Shown one piece after another: positions 11,190 to 22,855 of a DNA stretch of 64,000 bases. The position numbers were made by a program, and so were the translations under genes. The stretch's first letter is position 1. Every line of letters begins with the position of its first letter. The stretch comes from Hermatobates lingyangjiaoensis (taxonomy: Eukaryota > Arthropoda > Insecta > Hemiptera > Hermatobatidae): assembly GCA_026182355.1 (NCBI GenBank), contig JAPFBL010000049.1:3738501-3802500 (forward strand). Reading direction: 5' to 3'. The notes under the pieces are model-generated. The model was given only the letters and a program-made list of their open reading frames with translations, did not search any database and was not told where the DNA came from.

Positions 11190-12605
11190 ATTACATTATT
11201 CGGGTTTGGTTATGCTACCGAACACCTACAACATCAAAAACACGGTTGACCTAATAAACAAAGTGAAAGACATAACAATAAATGCACAAACCAAACTTGT
11301 TTCATTCGACATTGAAAACTTATACACTTCTGTGCCCGTTACAGAAACACTTAACATCATACGCGAAATAACTAATATACATGAACATGACAATTGTACA
11401 GAAGAACTTAATAAAACTAACTAAAACAACTCTCAAACAGAACTACTTCAGATTTAACAATGAATTCTACAAAGCAAATCATGGATTAGGAATGGGACAT
11501 ACAACATCTGCGATACTTTCAGAAATTTTCCTCCAAGAACTTGAAAAGGTCTACGTAAATGTTCTAAAGTCAAAAAATTTAACGTTGTTTACTATTGCAG
11601 ATATGTTGATGACTATTATGTTATTGACTATTAGAAAGCCTAATAGTCAATAACCCTAGTAACCAAAATATAATAGACATAAAGAATTATCTCAACTCAT
11701 TGAACAACAAGATCAGGTTCACCCCACGAAATAGAAGCAAATGATAAACTGAACTTCATAGACTTAACAATAGGAAAAACTAAAGATAAACTCATCTTTC
11801 AAATACACCGCAACCAACTGCCACCAACTATACATAAATCATCACTCCACCCACCACAGCAAAAAACATCGGCGTATAGATATATGATCTATAGATTACT
11901 AAACGTACCCATGAATCCAACTAACTATAATAAGGAATTAAATACTATAAAAACAGTAGTAAAAAATAACGGGTATAAGGAAAAAATTATACAAAGACTA
12001 GTAACGAAAGAAGAAATAAATACAATAATAACAGCTCAACCCCGAAATTAACGAACAGATACGCGTCTTTAACATACATAGGTAAACCTAGCGAAAAAGT
12101 TGTGACTCTTCTGAGAAAATATTCATTAAAAATAGGTTATAAAACGAACAATACTATAAACCAAATCACAAACAACACAATAGAGAACATAAATAATAAA
12201 TTTGAAAAAAGAGGAATATACAAAATTAAATGCAAAGATTGTGGTAAAAATTACATTGGGCAAACGGGAAGAACACTAAAAGACAGATTCAAAGAACACA
12301 TTAAAGAATACACCAATAACACAAACAAATCAAACTATGCACACCACCTAAACAAATTTGGACGTAACCCAGACAGTATGGAAAACACAATAGACTTACT
12401 ACTGACGGGACAAAAAGAAAAACGAATGAACATACGGGAAGAAATAGAAATATACAAATATAAAATGACCGACAATATAATCAATGAACAAACAAATCAC
12501 CAAACCGACATTTTAACAAAACCTCTAATAACATTTAAAAGACGGCACAAAGAACTCGAAATAGATAATGAAAAAAGAAATAAAAGGAAAAAACATAGCA
12601 ATTAA
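11190..12605 (+). pseudogene. Penelope-like element: reverse transcriptase and GIY-YIG endonuclease (frameshifted)
   Basis: In order: LVSFDIENLYTSVPV (RT motif with the first catalytic Asp, about 11308-11352), QNYFRFNNEFYKANHGLGMG then SAILSEIFLQELE (11440-11550), and YYCRYVDDYYVIDY (catalytic YVDD, about 11591-11632, one frame away from the previous block). Next comes a KLNFIDLTI-type connector (about 11745) and a long linker ending LLRKYSLKIGYKTNN. The GIY-YIG endonuclease follows: GIYKIKCKDCGKNYIGQTGR (12213-12272) with RFKEHI. Both catalytic signatures are still readable, but at least three frameshifts or stops break the frame, so it makes no intact protein. Family identity is clear from the RT plus GIY-YIG order. 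It lies in sense within the 26 kb semaphorin intron. Confidence 0.88.
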
Positions 12606-12699
12606 AGAAATATGCAAACAAAAAATTAACCACACAGACAACACTGATCCCACAGTGTAGATGACAAGTGTAGGTAGGTTATAGGAAAATGAAATACAC

Positions 12700-12765
12700 A
12701 CTCAGTCAATTGCTCTTGAAGATGGGATCCGGACGGACCCGTAACCGGTTGATCTTTTCTGCGAC
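12700..12765 (+). ncRNA. Degenerate hammerhead-like motif at the end of the first PLE unit
   Basis: CTTGAAGAT (12715-12723) is followed by a hairpin able to pair GGGATCC with GGACCC, then GTA (in place of GAA, 12741-12743), the palindrome ACCGGT (12744-12749) and T. This matches the plan of the other hammerhead-like ends in the window, with two core changes. Probably not active. Confidence 0.35.
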
Positions 12766-12769
12766 TTTA

Positions 12770-13520
12770 CGAGGTATGACGGACAGTATTACTACTATTC
12801 TAAAAATATATTAATCAAAAACAACTTCCCCATAGATATAATAAACCGAATCATTACACGCAGCCCCATCAGACACACAGATCCAAACAACGAACGTACA
12901 GATCACAGGCAACCAAATTCAAACAACCACATAGGTAGAAACACCATGAACAGCCTACATACACAGACAAATTCTCACAATACGGATATAAATCCGGTCC
13001 CTGAAAATATAAAATATCTAAGCCTTACCTATGTAAAACCTATGTAAAAGGCCTCTCAGAAAGAATAAAAAAAAACTTAAAAGACCATATGAATTGCAAA
13101 ATAGCCCATAAAAACCACAAAACACTAAACAGGTTAGTTTTCTCTAAAGTCAAATCCACCATTCCAACATTACAAAATAGTAACATAGTATATCGAATTA
13201 ATTGTAACGACTGTGACTCAAATTATATAGGGCAAACCAGCCAGTATTTATGAAGTAGGATATCGCAACATAAAACAGACATCACAGTGCAAAAAATAAC
13301 ATGCGCTTTAGCAAAACACGCAATCACCCAAAAACACAATTTCGATTTTCAAAACCCTGTTGTAATAGATAAAGAAAAACAATTGCGGAAAAGACTAGTA
13401 AAAGAAATAATCCATACAGAAAGAACCATAAACACATGCAACTCAAGAACAGATATAGAAAAATTCAGTAAAATATACACAAATATTTTTTCACAATCAA
13501 ACAGACAAGCGTAAGGACAA
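12770..13520 (+). pseudogene. Second Penelope-like element unit: linker and GIY-YIG endonuclease (decayed)
   Basis: A different unit from the preceding one. Frames give YLSLTYVKP, GLSERIKKNLKDHMNCKIAH, KTLNRLVFSKVKSTIPTLQN, then VYRINCNDCDSNYIGQTSQY, an internal stop, SRISQHKTDI, and an open 75-codon tail to a stop at 13514 containing LAKHAITQKHNFDFQNPVVI. The GIY-YIG signature reads VYR...YIG, with the CNDCD insertion usual in PLE endonucleases. The reverse transcriptase is missing. Its 3' end is repeated in inverted form at 10774-11129. Confidence 0.8.
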
Positions 13521-13948
13521 AGCACTTAATTTTGTAAAACCGTATAAAACAAGTGAACACTGGGGGGTTCCAACACACAGCAAGTAACATAACAAAAATG
13601 CAACCTCCAGGAGCCCCAGCAACTGTCCGTTATTTATTTAACATGTAGAGAAGTTTACGAGTATACAAATGGAAAAAGAACCAAGGATACACAACAGACT
13701 TCCAAGGTAAACAAATTTAAATCTCTGGAAATTCTTATCAATATAATACAAACCAGACTAGGATACGTAAATTCATAGTTTATCTTTTTTGTTACATATT
13801 AGCAAACAATAGAACTAATGTAGTCGTAATAATTGTGCTCAAGGTATTAATGTTTTAGCCCTTAGAAGGACATAAATATATGTCGAAACGTTGGCGAAGA
13901 AGCGATTTTAATATGCAGACCAAAATCCTCAAAAAATCTCAAAACCTG
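13521..13948 (+). mobile_element. 3' UTR / right pseudo-LTR of the second PLE unit with hammerhead-like motif
   Basis: Non-coding end of the element, partly shared with the inverted copy at 10774-11129. At 13861-13892 CTTAGAAG is followed by a 6 bp stem (GACATA/TATGTC, loop AATA), GAA, ACGT and T. Flanking GCC and GGC could start stem I. A (TA)n tract (13949-13974) follows about 55 bases later. Confidence 0.6.
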
Positions 13949-13974
13949 TATATATATATATATATATATATATA
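13949..13974. repeat. (TA)n microsatellite
   Basis: TA tract directly after the end of the PLE region. Confidence 0.95.
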
Positions 13975-14550
13975 CGAGTTCGAGATTAACAAAGAGCAAC
14001 ACACAAAGTAGGGAAACACACTTACAGACTCAAATTTTCGGGTAATCCGTCTTCAGGAGAAAAGAGAATGGGAGACCAAGCACGTTGTAGGTGCAACGGC
14101 AAGTAACCAACCCGGCAACCGCCAGTGCTGTCAACCGTACCCGGTCTTAAAGTATAAAATTAGGAGAAGATATAAACAGAAGCTCAGATAAGCAGTACTG
14201 GTTGGGTAAAACTATAAGTAGGTGAAAAATTATAAACAATATAAGATAAAAACAAACTATAAGAAACAAAAATAATGATAGAGAAAAGAAGAAAAAATAA
14301 ATAAATAAATAAAAATAAATACAATACAAAAAACTTGCATTGGTTGTTTTAGTAAATAAAAGATAGAGACTGGATAAAAGGGTAAGTATGGGAAACTAGT
14401 TAAGAATAAGAATTTAGAAAAATAAAATAGGATAAAACAAACTAGTAGTAAGTGAAGAAGACAAAATAGATATACACAAAATATACGAAAGAGGAAAAAA
14501 GAAATAAGTACTAGAGAATAAAGAATACTGGAAAAAAAAGTACAAAAAAA
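13975..14550. other. Unidentified repeat-like segment and purine-rich DNA
   Basis: About 13975-14150 is GC-richer (ACCCGGCAACCGCCAGTGCT), and a segment near 57330-57430 has similar wording (GAGACCAA...GTTG...ACCCGGTC). The rest to 14550 is A-rich low complexity. No coding signal was recognised. Confidence 0.35.
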
Positions 14551-14735
14551 TTATCTTTTAAGGTTAAGTCCAGGTGCACTGCGCGCCCCGAGCAACCAGA
14601 TGTGAGCCTCCTCAGAGGCTCTAAGGGTCACGGTATTATCACCAGGGGGAATCTGACGCAGAATCTGCACACTGAAGCAGTCGTTAAAAGACAGACCGTG
14701 GGATTTGGCGTGTATGGCGACAGGTAAAAGAATAT
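14551..14735 (-). pseudogene. Short retroelement-like coding remnant
   Basis: An open - strand frame of about 58 codons, GC-rich against its surroundings, contains AKSHGLSFNDCFSVQILRQI and ASEEAHIWLLGARSAPGLN. The pattern R-x-E-x2-W-I/L-x2-L-x5-P-x-GLN resembles the C-terminal end of endonuclease domains in Penelope-type or related retroelements. It is flanked by a (TA)n tract at 14732-14747. Low-confidence family call. Confidence 0.35.
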
Positions 14736-14750
14736 ATATATATATATAAA

Positions 14751-14929
14751 AAGATTTCACATAAACACGTGAAACAACAATCAATGATCAAACCACAATA
14801 AGAAATGGGAAAACAAGACTAAGATCTTTCAACCGTAACAAGCGGTTGGGTTTTTGACTCTGACGAAGACCGCTTGTTACGGTTGAAAGATCTTAGTCTT
14901 GTTTTCCCATTTCTTATTGTGGTTTGATC

Positions 14930-14972
<43 letters not shown>
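14751..14972. mobile_element. Fold-back hairpin element, second copy, flanked by (TA)n
   Basis: Same family as 6078-6302. The left arm runs from about 14785 to 14846 and its complement from about 14870 to 14930, with an extra left part (TTTCACATAAACACGTGAAA, itself palindromic). (TA)n lies on both sides (14732-14747 and 14930-14972). CTGACGA (14860-14866), hairpin, GAA (14885-14887), AGATCT (14888-14893) and T repeat the hammerhead-like order. The spacer is shifted relative to the first copy. Confidence 0.8.
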
Positions 14973-14976
<4 letters not shown>

Positions 14977-15008
14977 CTTTCTGTGTTCTTTTCTATGTGT
15001 TAAAGTGT

Positions 15009-15025
15009 ATATATATATATATATA
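15009..15025. repeat. (TA)n microsatellite
   Basis: Short TA tract before the next PLE-like end. Confidence 0.9.
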
Positions 15026-15039
15026 AATGAATAATTTGA

Positions 15040-15575
15040 GGAATGTAATGTTAAGAGACTGAAAAAGAACACTAAGTGTTGAAAACGAGTTGTTAGATTT
15101 GATATTAAACTCTCTTTTTTTGTGTGTAGGCGTAATTTTTTAAATTTCCCTATATAAGAATTTGTTTATTAAGGCAAAGGGAAAAATTGTGGCGTAATGA
15201 TTTGTTAATCTCAAGGACTTCTAGAATATGTTAGATATTCTCGAAATTTACTGTTTCTATGTAATATCTATATTTGTTATTTGAAACGAACTGACGATTG
15301 TTTGTGACCAATTGTTTTACGAAATGTGAAAGAAATTGTTTTTATTTTTAGATTTAATTTTATATTTGACCTTTTTCATATGCTTTGTTATTCTTTTACC
15401 GTCATACCTATGTAATATAAAGGGCAATAGAGTAAGAGAATTTGTAAACACCACTAGGATCAAGGGGTTGTTATTTTGGGGGACAGTATGGACTAAGTTA
15501 CTTGTGTTTTTAAAACTTACTTTAAATCCGTGTTTTCGTAAAAGTTTTGCACTTTTGACGAATTGGTAACCATGC
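15040..15575 (-). pseudogene. Penelope-like element fragment, antisense, with degenerate pseudo-LTR end
   Basis: On the - strand from about 15569 downwards the frame reads SAKLLRKHGFKVSFKNTSNL, closely like the linker LLRKYSLKIGYKTNN of the PLE at 12100. After frame changes a RITKHMKKVKYKIK stretch resembles the region after GIY-YIG. At 15059-15085 (+) CTGAAAAA, a GAACAC/AGTGTT stem, GAAAACGAGTTG and a TTTTTTTGTGTG end align with the hairpin end at 7761-7820. Several frameshifts; dead copy. Confidence 0.5.
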
Positions 15576-15579
15576 CGGT

Positions 15580-18225
15580 GTGTTACGTGTAAAAGAGCTG
15601 TTTAGAGGTAATGCCTGGCTGGTGGTTTGATTTCTCTCTTTTCTTTTTATCAACTTGTTAATTAATTTACTTGGACTTCTAACTTAATTGCAACTAGTAT
15701 AAGGAGTTAGTATGCAGTTCTCGTTTACACTTTCCTAAGCACTTGAGGCATCATGTTACTCATTTGGCTAAATCTAGTTCTCGATGATTAGTTTGTCCGA
15801 CATGATAGCGAAAAGTGGAGTTGATTTGGAGAAAAACGTTTTTTCACTCTTATTAAAACACTTGTTGAGGATTTTAATGTTATTCTCATTCTCTCGATTC
15901 TCAACAATTTTCGAAAATTGACTGATATGCTAGGGAAACTACAGATCAAAAAGACATGAGAAATTATCTTTTTTCAAATTTTTAAATCGTTTGGCAGGTT
16001 TATGCTATTCTGCAAATTATTGGCTAATTTATCTCACACTGTTTGAAAGAAATGAAATGTATTTGAGCGTTACGGAAATATGTTTTATCACTATTTAATG
16101 ATGATAAAAAATCCTGTATAGAGTCAAATGCACATACTAATTCGACGCTTAAGTTGGTAATAACTATTGCTAACATTCTTGTAATGCCATGTGACTTTGA
16201 CAAACTGGAAGAAAACGTTTCTCTTTAATATATTCAGGGCAAGCAATTAAGTCCACAATATTATTACCAAGTTATTTGTTCATAACTTGTCATTTGGCTG
16301 GCAAATATGTTGTGAAGTTTATATATCGGGCTTTTATTGAGCCACGTTGAAAAATATATTCAGTGTTGTCATTAGCTACTATCATATTCAAACAGCCTTT
16401 GTATTCTCCTTGCAAACAATAATTATGCTTAGATAAAAACTAGAGCAATTCTTTTTAATTGCATACTTGTGTATGCAATACAACTAAGTAAAATAATATA
16501 AATTATGAAATGAGCAAAGTCTTTTGTTACGTCCCAATCTAGAAGGTTGCAATGTTGGTTTGAGCTGTCTCAACGAATGGAGTAGTTCTTCTAGTAATTC
16601 TCAATGTTCTCATTGACCAACTGCTCTTTGTCTTTCTTCTGTCTTCTCCAAGAACAAATAATAACATTTTTATGCATTTTATTTTTGTTGTTTAGTAGGT
16701 GAGGCAGCTGACACAATTTTGTAGTTCGACATGAAGTATCAGATTTGCCTTGAAAGCAACGTTACATGTACCACATATTTATTTCTTAATAACAAAGGCT
16801 CCCTTTAATTTTCCTTTGCATTCGTAAAGTGCACATTTTTTCATGTATTATGTTGGCACAAAACGTTTCAGTAATTCGTATAAGGTTTTGATCTATCACT
16901 TACAAATTTCTCCTCCTTGTTAGTATTAGTTATATTACCTGTGATACTAAGTAAGTTATTACCACACAGATATTCTGTTAAAAACGAAATTTAAATAGTT
17001 CATTCGCTGGTTTAATTTTATTATCGAACATATGAGAAATGTTTTACGTAGTAAAGGGATGACATTTTCACTGTTTAACGATGATTGTCAACTAGACTAA
17101 TCATTTGCAAGTTTTGCCTTGCATGTATTGAGGCAACGATAATGAATGCAGCTGTGAAGGAAAAGAGCTAGTGGGATACAACACAGGAATGAGATTGGTG
17201 AATTTTGAGAGAATCAGTAGTTATGTAGCCTGTATGAGCTTTTGGTTAGTAACACTGTACTATGAAAGACGGGGAGAGCCAGGTGGACGCACCCAGACTA
17301 TATTTTGGTAATATAGACCAGGTAATACAGACCAGTGTCTCTTGGCTTGACCCCACCTACTCCATCAAAACTTCATTACTTTTGTCAACTTATTTCCTTT
17401 TATGAGCAGTTTCATAATTTTAATTTAATATTATTACTAGTGACTCAACATTTTCTGTGATGTGAGATATTAATTATGGGAATAAACTAAATATTGATAA
17501 ACTTTAAACAATTGCTATCGTAATTGCTAACTTTACTATTTTATCTACAATAATAATTATCACGTAATGCTGTCACAAATGCGTCAAGACGTGACACGTG
17601 GTTAAAACAATATAATGTATCTACTTCATAGATAGATGGACAGCGCTCTGAACAGTGTTGTCGTCTAGAAGCAACAACCCCAACCTCAGTGACAGCCTTT
17701 ATTAACTTTGTGGATTTAAAAGCTATTCTTTTTGTTAAAATGTTTCTAATCTTTGATTTCAGTGTGGTTTTAGAAACAAATTACCGGCCTAAATATCTCA
17801 CTATACGCAAGACACTTCATTCGAAGTATATCCCCTCAAACAGACATAAATTCTTATTGTACCTTCTTAAAAACAAATCATACTATCGCTTGCTGCAGCT
17901 TTTCGTGTACGAAAGTTCATGGATCATCAAAAAGCACAAATATTTGATCTAAAAGCCATGAATATTTTAACACTATTACACTGAAACTATGAAGCATTTT
18001 ATTTTTTCTGTATGCTGTAGTTTGCGTCATTTGATCAGGAAAGGTGTTCATTTTGTGTACATGAACTAGTTCTTACAGAATCATTTATCGTAATTCCATT
18101 TCTCAAAACTATTATGTCCTTTACCCTGTAGACTACATGATCATTTTGACACAATCTAACTTGGGTGATAGGTTATTTACTTAATTTAAATAAACCTCTC
18201 TCCCAGTAATTGACGTAAGACAAAT
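15580..18225. other. Intron DNA, nothing recognised
   Basis: AT-rich DNA without recognisable domains, RNA genes or repeats. The open frame at 17689-17952 has no similarity I can name. Confidence 0.45.
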
Positions 18226-18230
18226 TCAGT

Positions 18231-18410
18231 ATGGAAGACAGCCTTGAATCAATGGGCAGCTTCATTGGCAATGTTTGCTACAAAATTGTATCTTCAATAA
18301 TAGGTGTCTGCCCTTTTATAAAATTACTTTTAAGCATACCTGTACTATTTTGGGCTATACATTTAATAATAATTCCTGCATTTTACCCAATCATCAAACT
18401 ATTTGAATAG
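18231..18410 (+). CDS. 59-codon hydrophobic open frame, function unknown
   Basis: ATG at 18231 (context CAGTATGG) to TAG at 18408-18410; an in-frame stop at 18216-18218 makes this the first possible start. The product begins MEDSLESMGSFIGNVCYKIV and continues with hydrophobic runs including LLLSIPVLFWAIHLIII, so it could be a small membrane protein with one or two helices. An AATAAATAAAAAAAA stretch lies near 18500. It sits inside the semaphorin intron. No family is recognised, and it may be chance in AT-rich DNA. Confidence 0.2.
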   Translation: MEDSLESMGSFIGNVCYKIVSSIIGVCPFIKLLLSIPVLFWAIHLIIIPAFYPIIKLFE

Positions 18411-19370
18411 GTGAAATGAGAAATAAAAAATATTCACCTATAACTTGCGTTGAAATCTATACTGCTTGGTTGTAGTTTGTTATAAGAACCTTTCGTATTA
18501 ATAAATAAAAAAAACAAGTTTACAAAGTTTATTATCTGAGGATGGCTGTACATTTGAAATAAATCGATTGTTTGAAATTGAGTATTTGAGGGAAAATAGT
18601 CGTATTTTTATTCTTTATTTACTATTATTGATTTTCTCAAGTTAAACAGTGCGACGATTATAAAGTTATTAAGAATCTTTCTCTTGTTTGATTATGGTGT
18701 ACTATTTAATACTGTTCTATTTTGGTTTAGGCCATTTTAAATTGTGATTAACCATCGACCATTTCAATCTATAATGTTGAAGTTGGTTCATAACTGAATT
18801 ATCTATCCCAAGTGGAATCACATTTTGTTAATACTCCTAACAGTTATGAGAATTACAAATAATTTTTACAAAAAATCTTTTTTTTTTATAAAAAGAAACA
18901 CATATTATGCAAGAAAATATAGAGAAGGTAGCTACTAACTATGATGAATACTTTCAATTGCAATATATTGATAATGTTGAATATTTTTAATTGCCATCCA
19001 TGTTCTTCAGAATTCCAGAAAGTAGACATAAACCAAAATACTAGCCACACCATATGTGACCTGTCAGTAAAATTTCCCTTCTTATGCTAATATCGGTTAT
19101 CCAATTATTGAATTAGAAAGCCACATCGAATAAATACAAATGAATAAAATCGAAATTCTTGATGAGCGAACCCAACCATTTTTTTAGAGGTTGGGGATCA
19201 ATCATTCCTAAGATCAAGATTGAAAATAGAAATCTGTTGACTGAACTTTAGATTTTTATCTGAAACTTCTGTCCAGAAAAAAATGCAAAACTTCATATTC
19301 TTTTATCCTGAACTTCATTCTCCTGATACAGGCACTATGAGAAGTAGGTCAATAAGTTTTTCTTCATTGA
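18411..19370. other. Intron DNA, nothing recognised
   Basis: No coding, RNA or repeat signal identified. Confidence 0.45.
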
Positions 19371-19812
19371 GGGAAAATGCGGTATTTGTAATAACGATCA
19401 GGGGCTAATGAAGTGTTTTACAGAGAATATCTTCCATCTGAGTTATAGATTTACCAGGAACATATCTCAAAGCAGTGTCCCTCTGTGATGGTAATGTTTT
19501 TGTATCTCTTCCTTTAGGACACTCTCTGCATTCGGAAGAAACTGTAATGATTCGTCTTTTTTTCTTGAGAAAATCAACTATAAGGAACATGTTGAATTGT
19601 TTTTGGAAACTTTAAAATATAAACCATGTTGTTCAGCTTGCAGGCAGGCTTCGCAAAGTATCTCTGCTTGCTATTATTCTGATAAACTCAAGCCAGAGAC
19701 CTGCGTGGAACCAAAACTGATTGGCCACTTACGAGTGCCTTACAAACTTGACTCCAACAGACAAAGTATGATTATCTTCACTTCATGTAAATTGGGGTTT
19801 ATATGGGTTTAA
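19371..19812 (+). pseudogene. Unidentified coding-like remnant, cysteine-rich
   Basis: The + strand frame from about 19570 gives YKPCCSACRQASQSISACYY and KLKPETCVEPKLIGHLRVPY before a stop at 19810. The residues are balanced and less AT-biased than random frames here, suggesting an old coding segment, possibly from a transposable element. The - strand frame at 19405-19590 (SECRECPKGRDTKTLPSQRD) is an alternative reading of the same stretch. No family is recognised. Confidence 0.25.
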
Positions 19813-21285
19813 ACCACTGCCAAACAATAGGAAATGCTTCAGGTATTTGTGTTTTTTGTGTCAGGGTACAAATTAAAAGAGAATGAAATACAGAGGATTA
19901 ACTATCACTAGTTATACAATAACTCTTATCCAATCTCCCGTTTTCAGAAAGAGAAGAGTAGAACTCTTCTAAGGATATATGCAGGGTATGTTAAACATGC
20001 TCTCTACAAAACTATAACACATGATGGCTGCTTATAGAGTTCAAAGATGCAAATAAACTTAAAAGGTCGTTTCCTACCCTTCTATACCGACTGTTTTCCA
20101 TAAAAATATAAGCAGCGTGATAGATTTTACCAGGATGTATACAATATCGAGAGGCGATGCCAATGATATGGGATGTTAACATGCTAACTGATTAATGTTA
20201 GATGACCAGGCAAAAAATAGAAGATGGAAAGGAAAATAGTGTTCAGTGTGACATCAAATAGAAGAAGAACAGGTTTCACAGCCAAGATGAATAAAAAGAT
20301 ATTGTTAAATATGTCATGAACGTATAGTTTATTTACTTTTTAATTGTAAGAATAATTCTGCATAATTAATGGTAATATAGTGTTTTTATTGTCTCTGTGA
20401 TTTTCTGATGTCAACTTTCAATCTTACGTAAAAAAAAAAATCCTGACGTGACAGATAGAGGCGAATAAAGGTCATTATTAGATTCAGTTCCCAACAAAAC
20501 TTACAATTTTTTTTTTTGTAAATAGCACAACTTTTTTTTAAAACCCTGTGTTATTTGTGAAATTTTATAGAAATTCTGATGTACTAATTAAATAGGTATA
20601 TAATACAATCTATCATAAAATTAAATGTAAGTATTAAATGTCATTTGAAAAAACTTGAAATAGCTTATATGTTAGTGAGGTTATACATTGACTTCCTGTC
20701 GACAATTAAAGAGTGTATATTAATATTGTTACTACTTTCATTTTGTCAAAAAAAAAAGTCTTATGGGAAGTATGACAAGCACCATTTTTCTCCAAGCTGG
20801 TTGATTTATTTATAAACCAGATAAAGTTAGATACGCTATAATTATAAACTGCTTTTCTTCTACGAGATGTTTAATATTAATAGACAAAAATTGAACTCCC
20901 AGGAGCTCATGATCTTGAGTTCAATTTGTTTTACTGTCTGAACCTATTCATCATTCTGAACTAGAACTCTGAGATTTCCAAGTTTTGAATTGTTCTATGA
21001 TTCTTCAAAGGCAAAAATAAATTCGTCGTAAAAAATTAATAATTCATCGGAATATTCCAGATGAACCGTGCCAGTATCTCATTGGTTTGTACAATAGAAG
21101 TTATTAGAATCATTTTCATTATTATAAATCATCTTACCTCGTAAAATACTTCTCCAGTCGAGTTCTCTCAGAATACTTTCATCTTCACAGTGGCAACTAC
21201 GTGATGACTGAGTCTTGTCTATTAGGATTATCGTGTATGCATATCAGTCTATCGATATTTTATTCCGCAAATTATTTGACTAATT
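19813..21285. other. Intron DNA, nothing recognised
   Basis: AT-rich DNA without an identifiable element. Confidence 0.45.
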
Positions 21286-21289
21286 ATTG

Positions 21290-21600
21290 TAGATTCGATT
21301 GTAAGTTATATTGTACTTTATTGTAAGTAAAGTATAGTGATCATGAACAAATTCGATCCCGAGATTTTGTCGGATTTACATTTTTTGTTATCTATAAAGT
21401 CCTTTTTGGTCGCTTTTTCGATGATGGGTGAGTACGTGTGTGTATGTTTATATATCCAAAAGTTAGTGGTCACACTTAGTACTTACCGTTTTTATTGATC
21501 AAATTCATATTTTACACGAAAATGAGTCTTTTACTGTAGATGCATCGTATTGTTTTCGGGCAATATAGTAAGTTAATCAAGTTTTCTATATTCTCATGAT
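21290..21600 (+). repeat. Interspersed repeat linked to (GT)n, copy
   Basis: Contains GTAAGTAAAGTATAGTGATC, CGATCCCGAGATTTTGTCGG and a GTGTGTGTATG stretch. It is the same family, opposite strand, as 32290-32440 and 42460-42700. No coding capacity. Confidence 0.6.
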
Positions 21601-22855
21601 TCTGTTCAGACTTTATTAAGTGATTGACAAAATTTCAGTTATGTTTCTTGTACTTGAAAATGTGTATATACTCTTTGAACATTTGTCTTAGTTCGTCGTG
21701 TCTGTCCAATGTCGTACTGTCCACAGTCTTTGCATTTTATTCTTAGTACTCCCAATCAACTCATCCTTAATTGGTTAGTCTAGTAAATAGTTTATTTAAA
21801 GGTGAATTGTTGTGATTAGCCGCTCTAAGTTCAATGACAGCTTAAGCAATTAACAAATGAAATAAACATTTAAAATTCTTTAAGCAAATTGACGGAGTAA
21901 TAGCAAATAGAGGGTCATACTGCCTAAGTGTTTGTCCAACTTGACACATTTCTGGGAATCGTAAATAACGTCTTTGCCCTGTATGAAGCTGCTTCACAAC
22001 ACATATAAAATAGGCAAACGTCTAACGAGAGCATTAGTACCCACGAAAAACCTGATTCAACCAGTTTTGCCAATTCAACCAGAATCAAGGAAACACGAGA
22101 CTTCCGTCTTCAAAGTACTCAACATCCCCATTTTTACTCTGCCATTAAATTTAATAATTGGAAATACAGATGCAAACGACATTTAAAAGCTTCATCATAA
22201 GCTCAATCGTTTTTTATTTATGTCTTATTAGTTTAGATGAATGATAGTGTTTTCTAAATCTTTTACGAGTTTCAGTTTTGCATTCATTAAATACAATATG
22301 TACTCTTGCTCTACAAGTACAGATTTTTAGTTTTCAATACGCCTCAAGCCATATTTCTAGTGAGAGAAATTAAAGTAAATTCATCTTTATAAACTTACTT
22401 TAATAAACAAATTCATCACAATCAAGACGTTTTATAAGTAAGACGTAATAAAGGCATCAAAGTACAAACAAAAAAATATATTGCAATAATAGTAAACTCG
22501 AAAAAGTATAAGGCAAGATAAAATAATTTACAAATAATGGACAGAAGCTAAACTGTAAGGCATTTCGACTCAATCACACAATCACTTGGAAATGTTATCA
22601 CACATATAATGATAAGAAAACTATTTCTGACTTAACACAAACTGTTAAGTAAACTAGTTCTTAGTAAATTATCACATTCATTCTAACACTCCAAATAAAA
22701 TATATTTGAAAGCAATTTATATTCACTGATTTTTATTCATGATTTTGATACAAAACAATATTAGATTGTGAGCGTAACTAACGAATACATTACAAATTGT
22801 TACAATTGGCATAGACTAATAATAGTAATAATACTTAAGTAGTTATAAGCATAAA
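21601..22855. other. Intron DNA, nothing recognised
   Basis: No feature identified; the open frame at 21974-22186 has no recognisable similarity. Confidence 0.45.
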
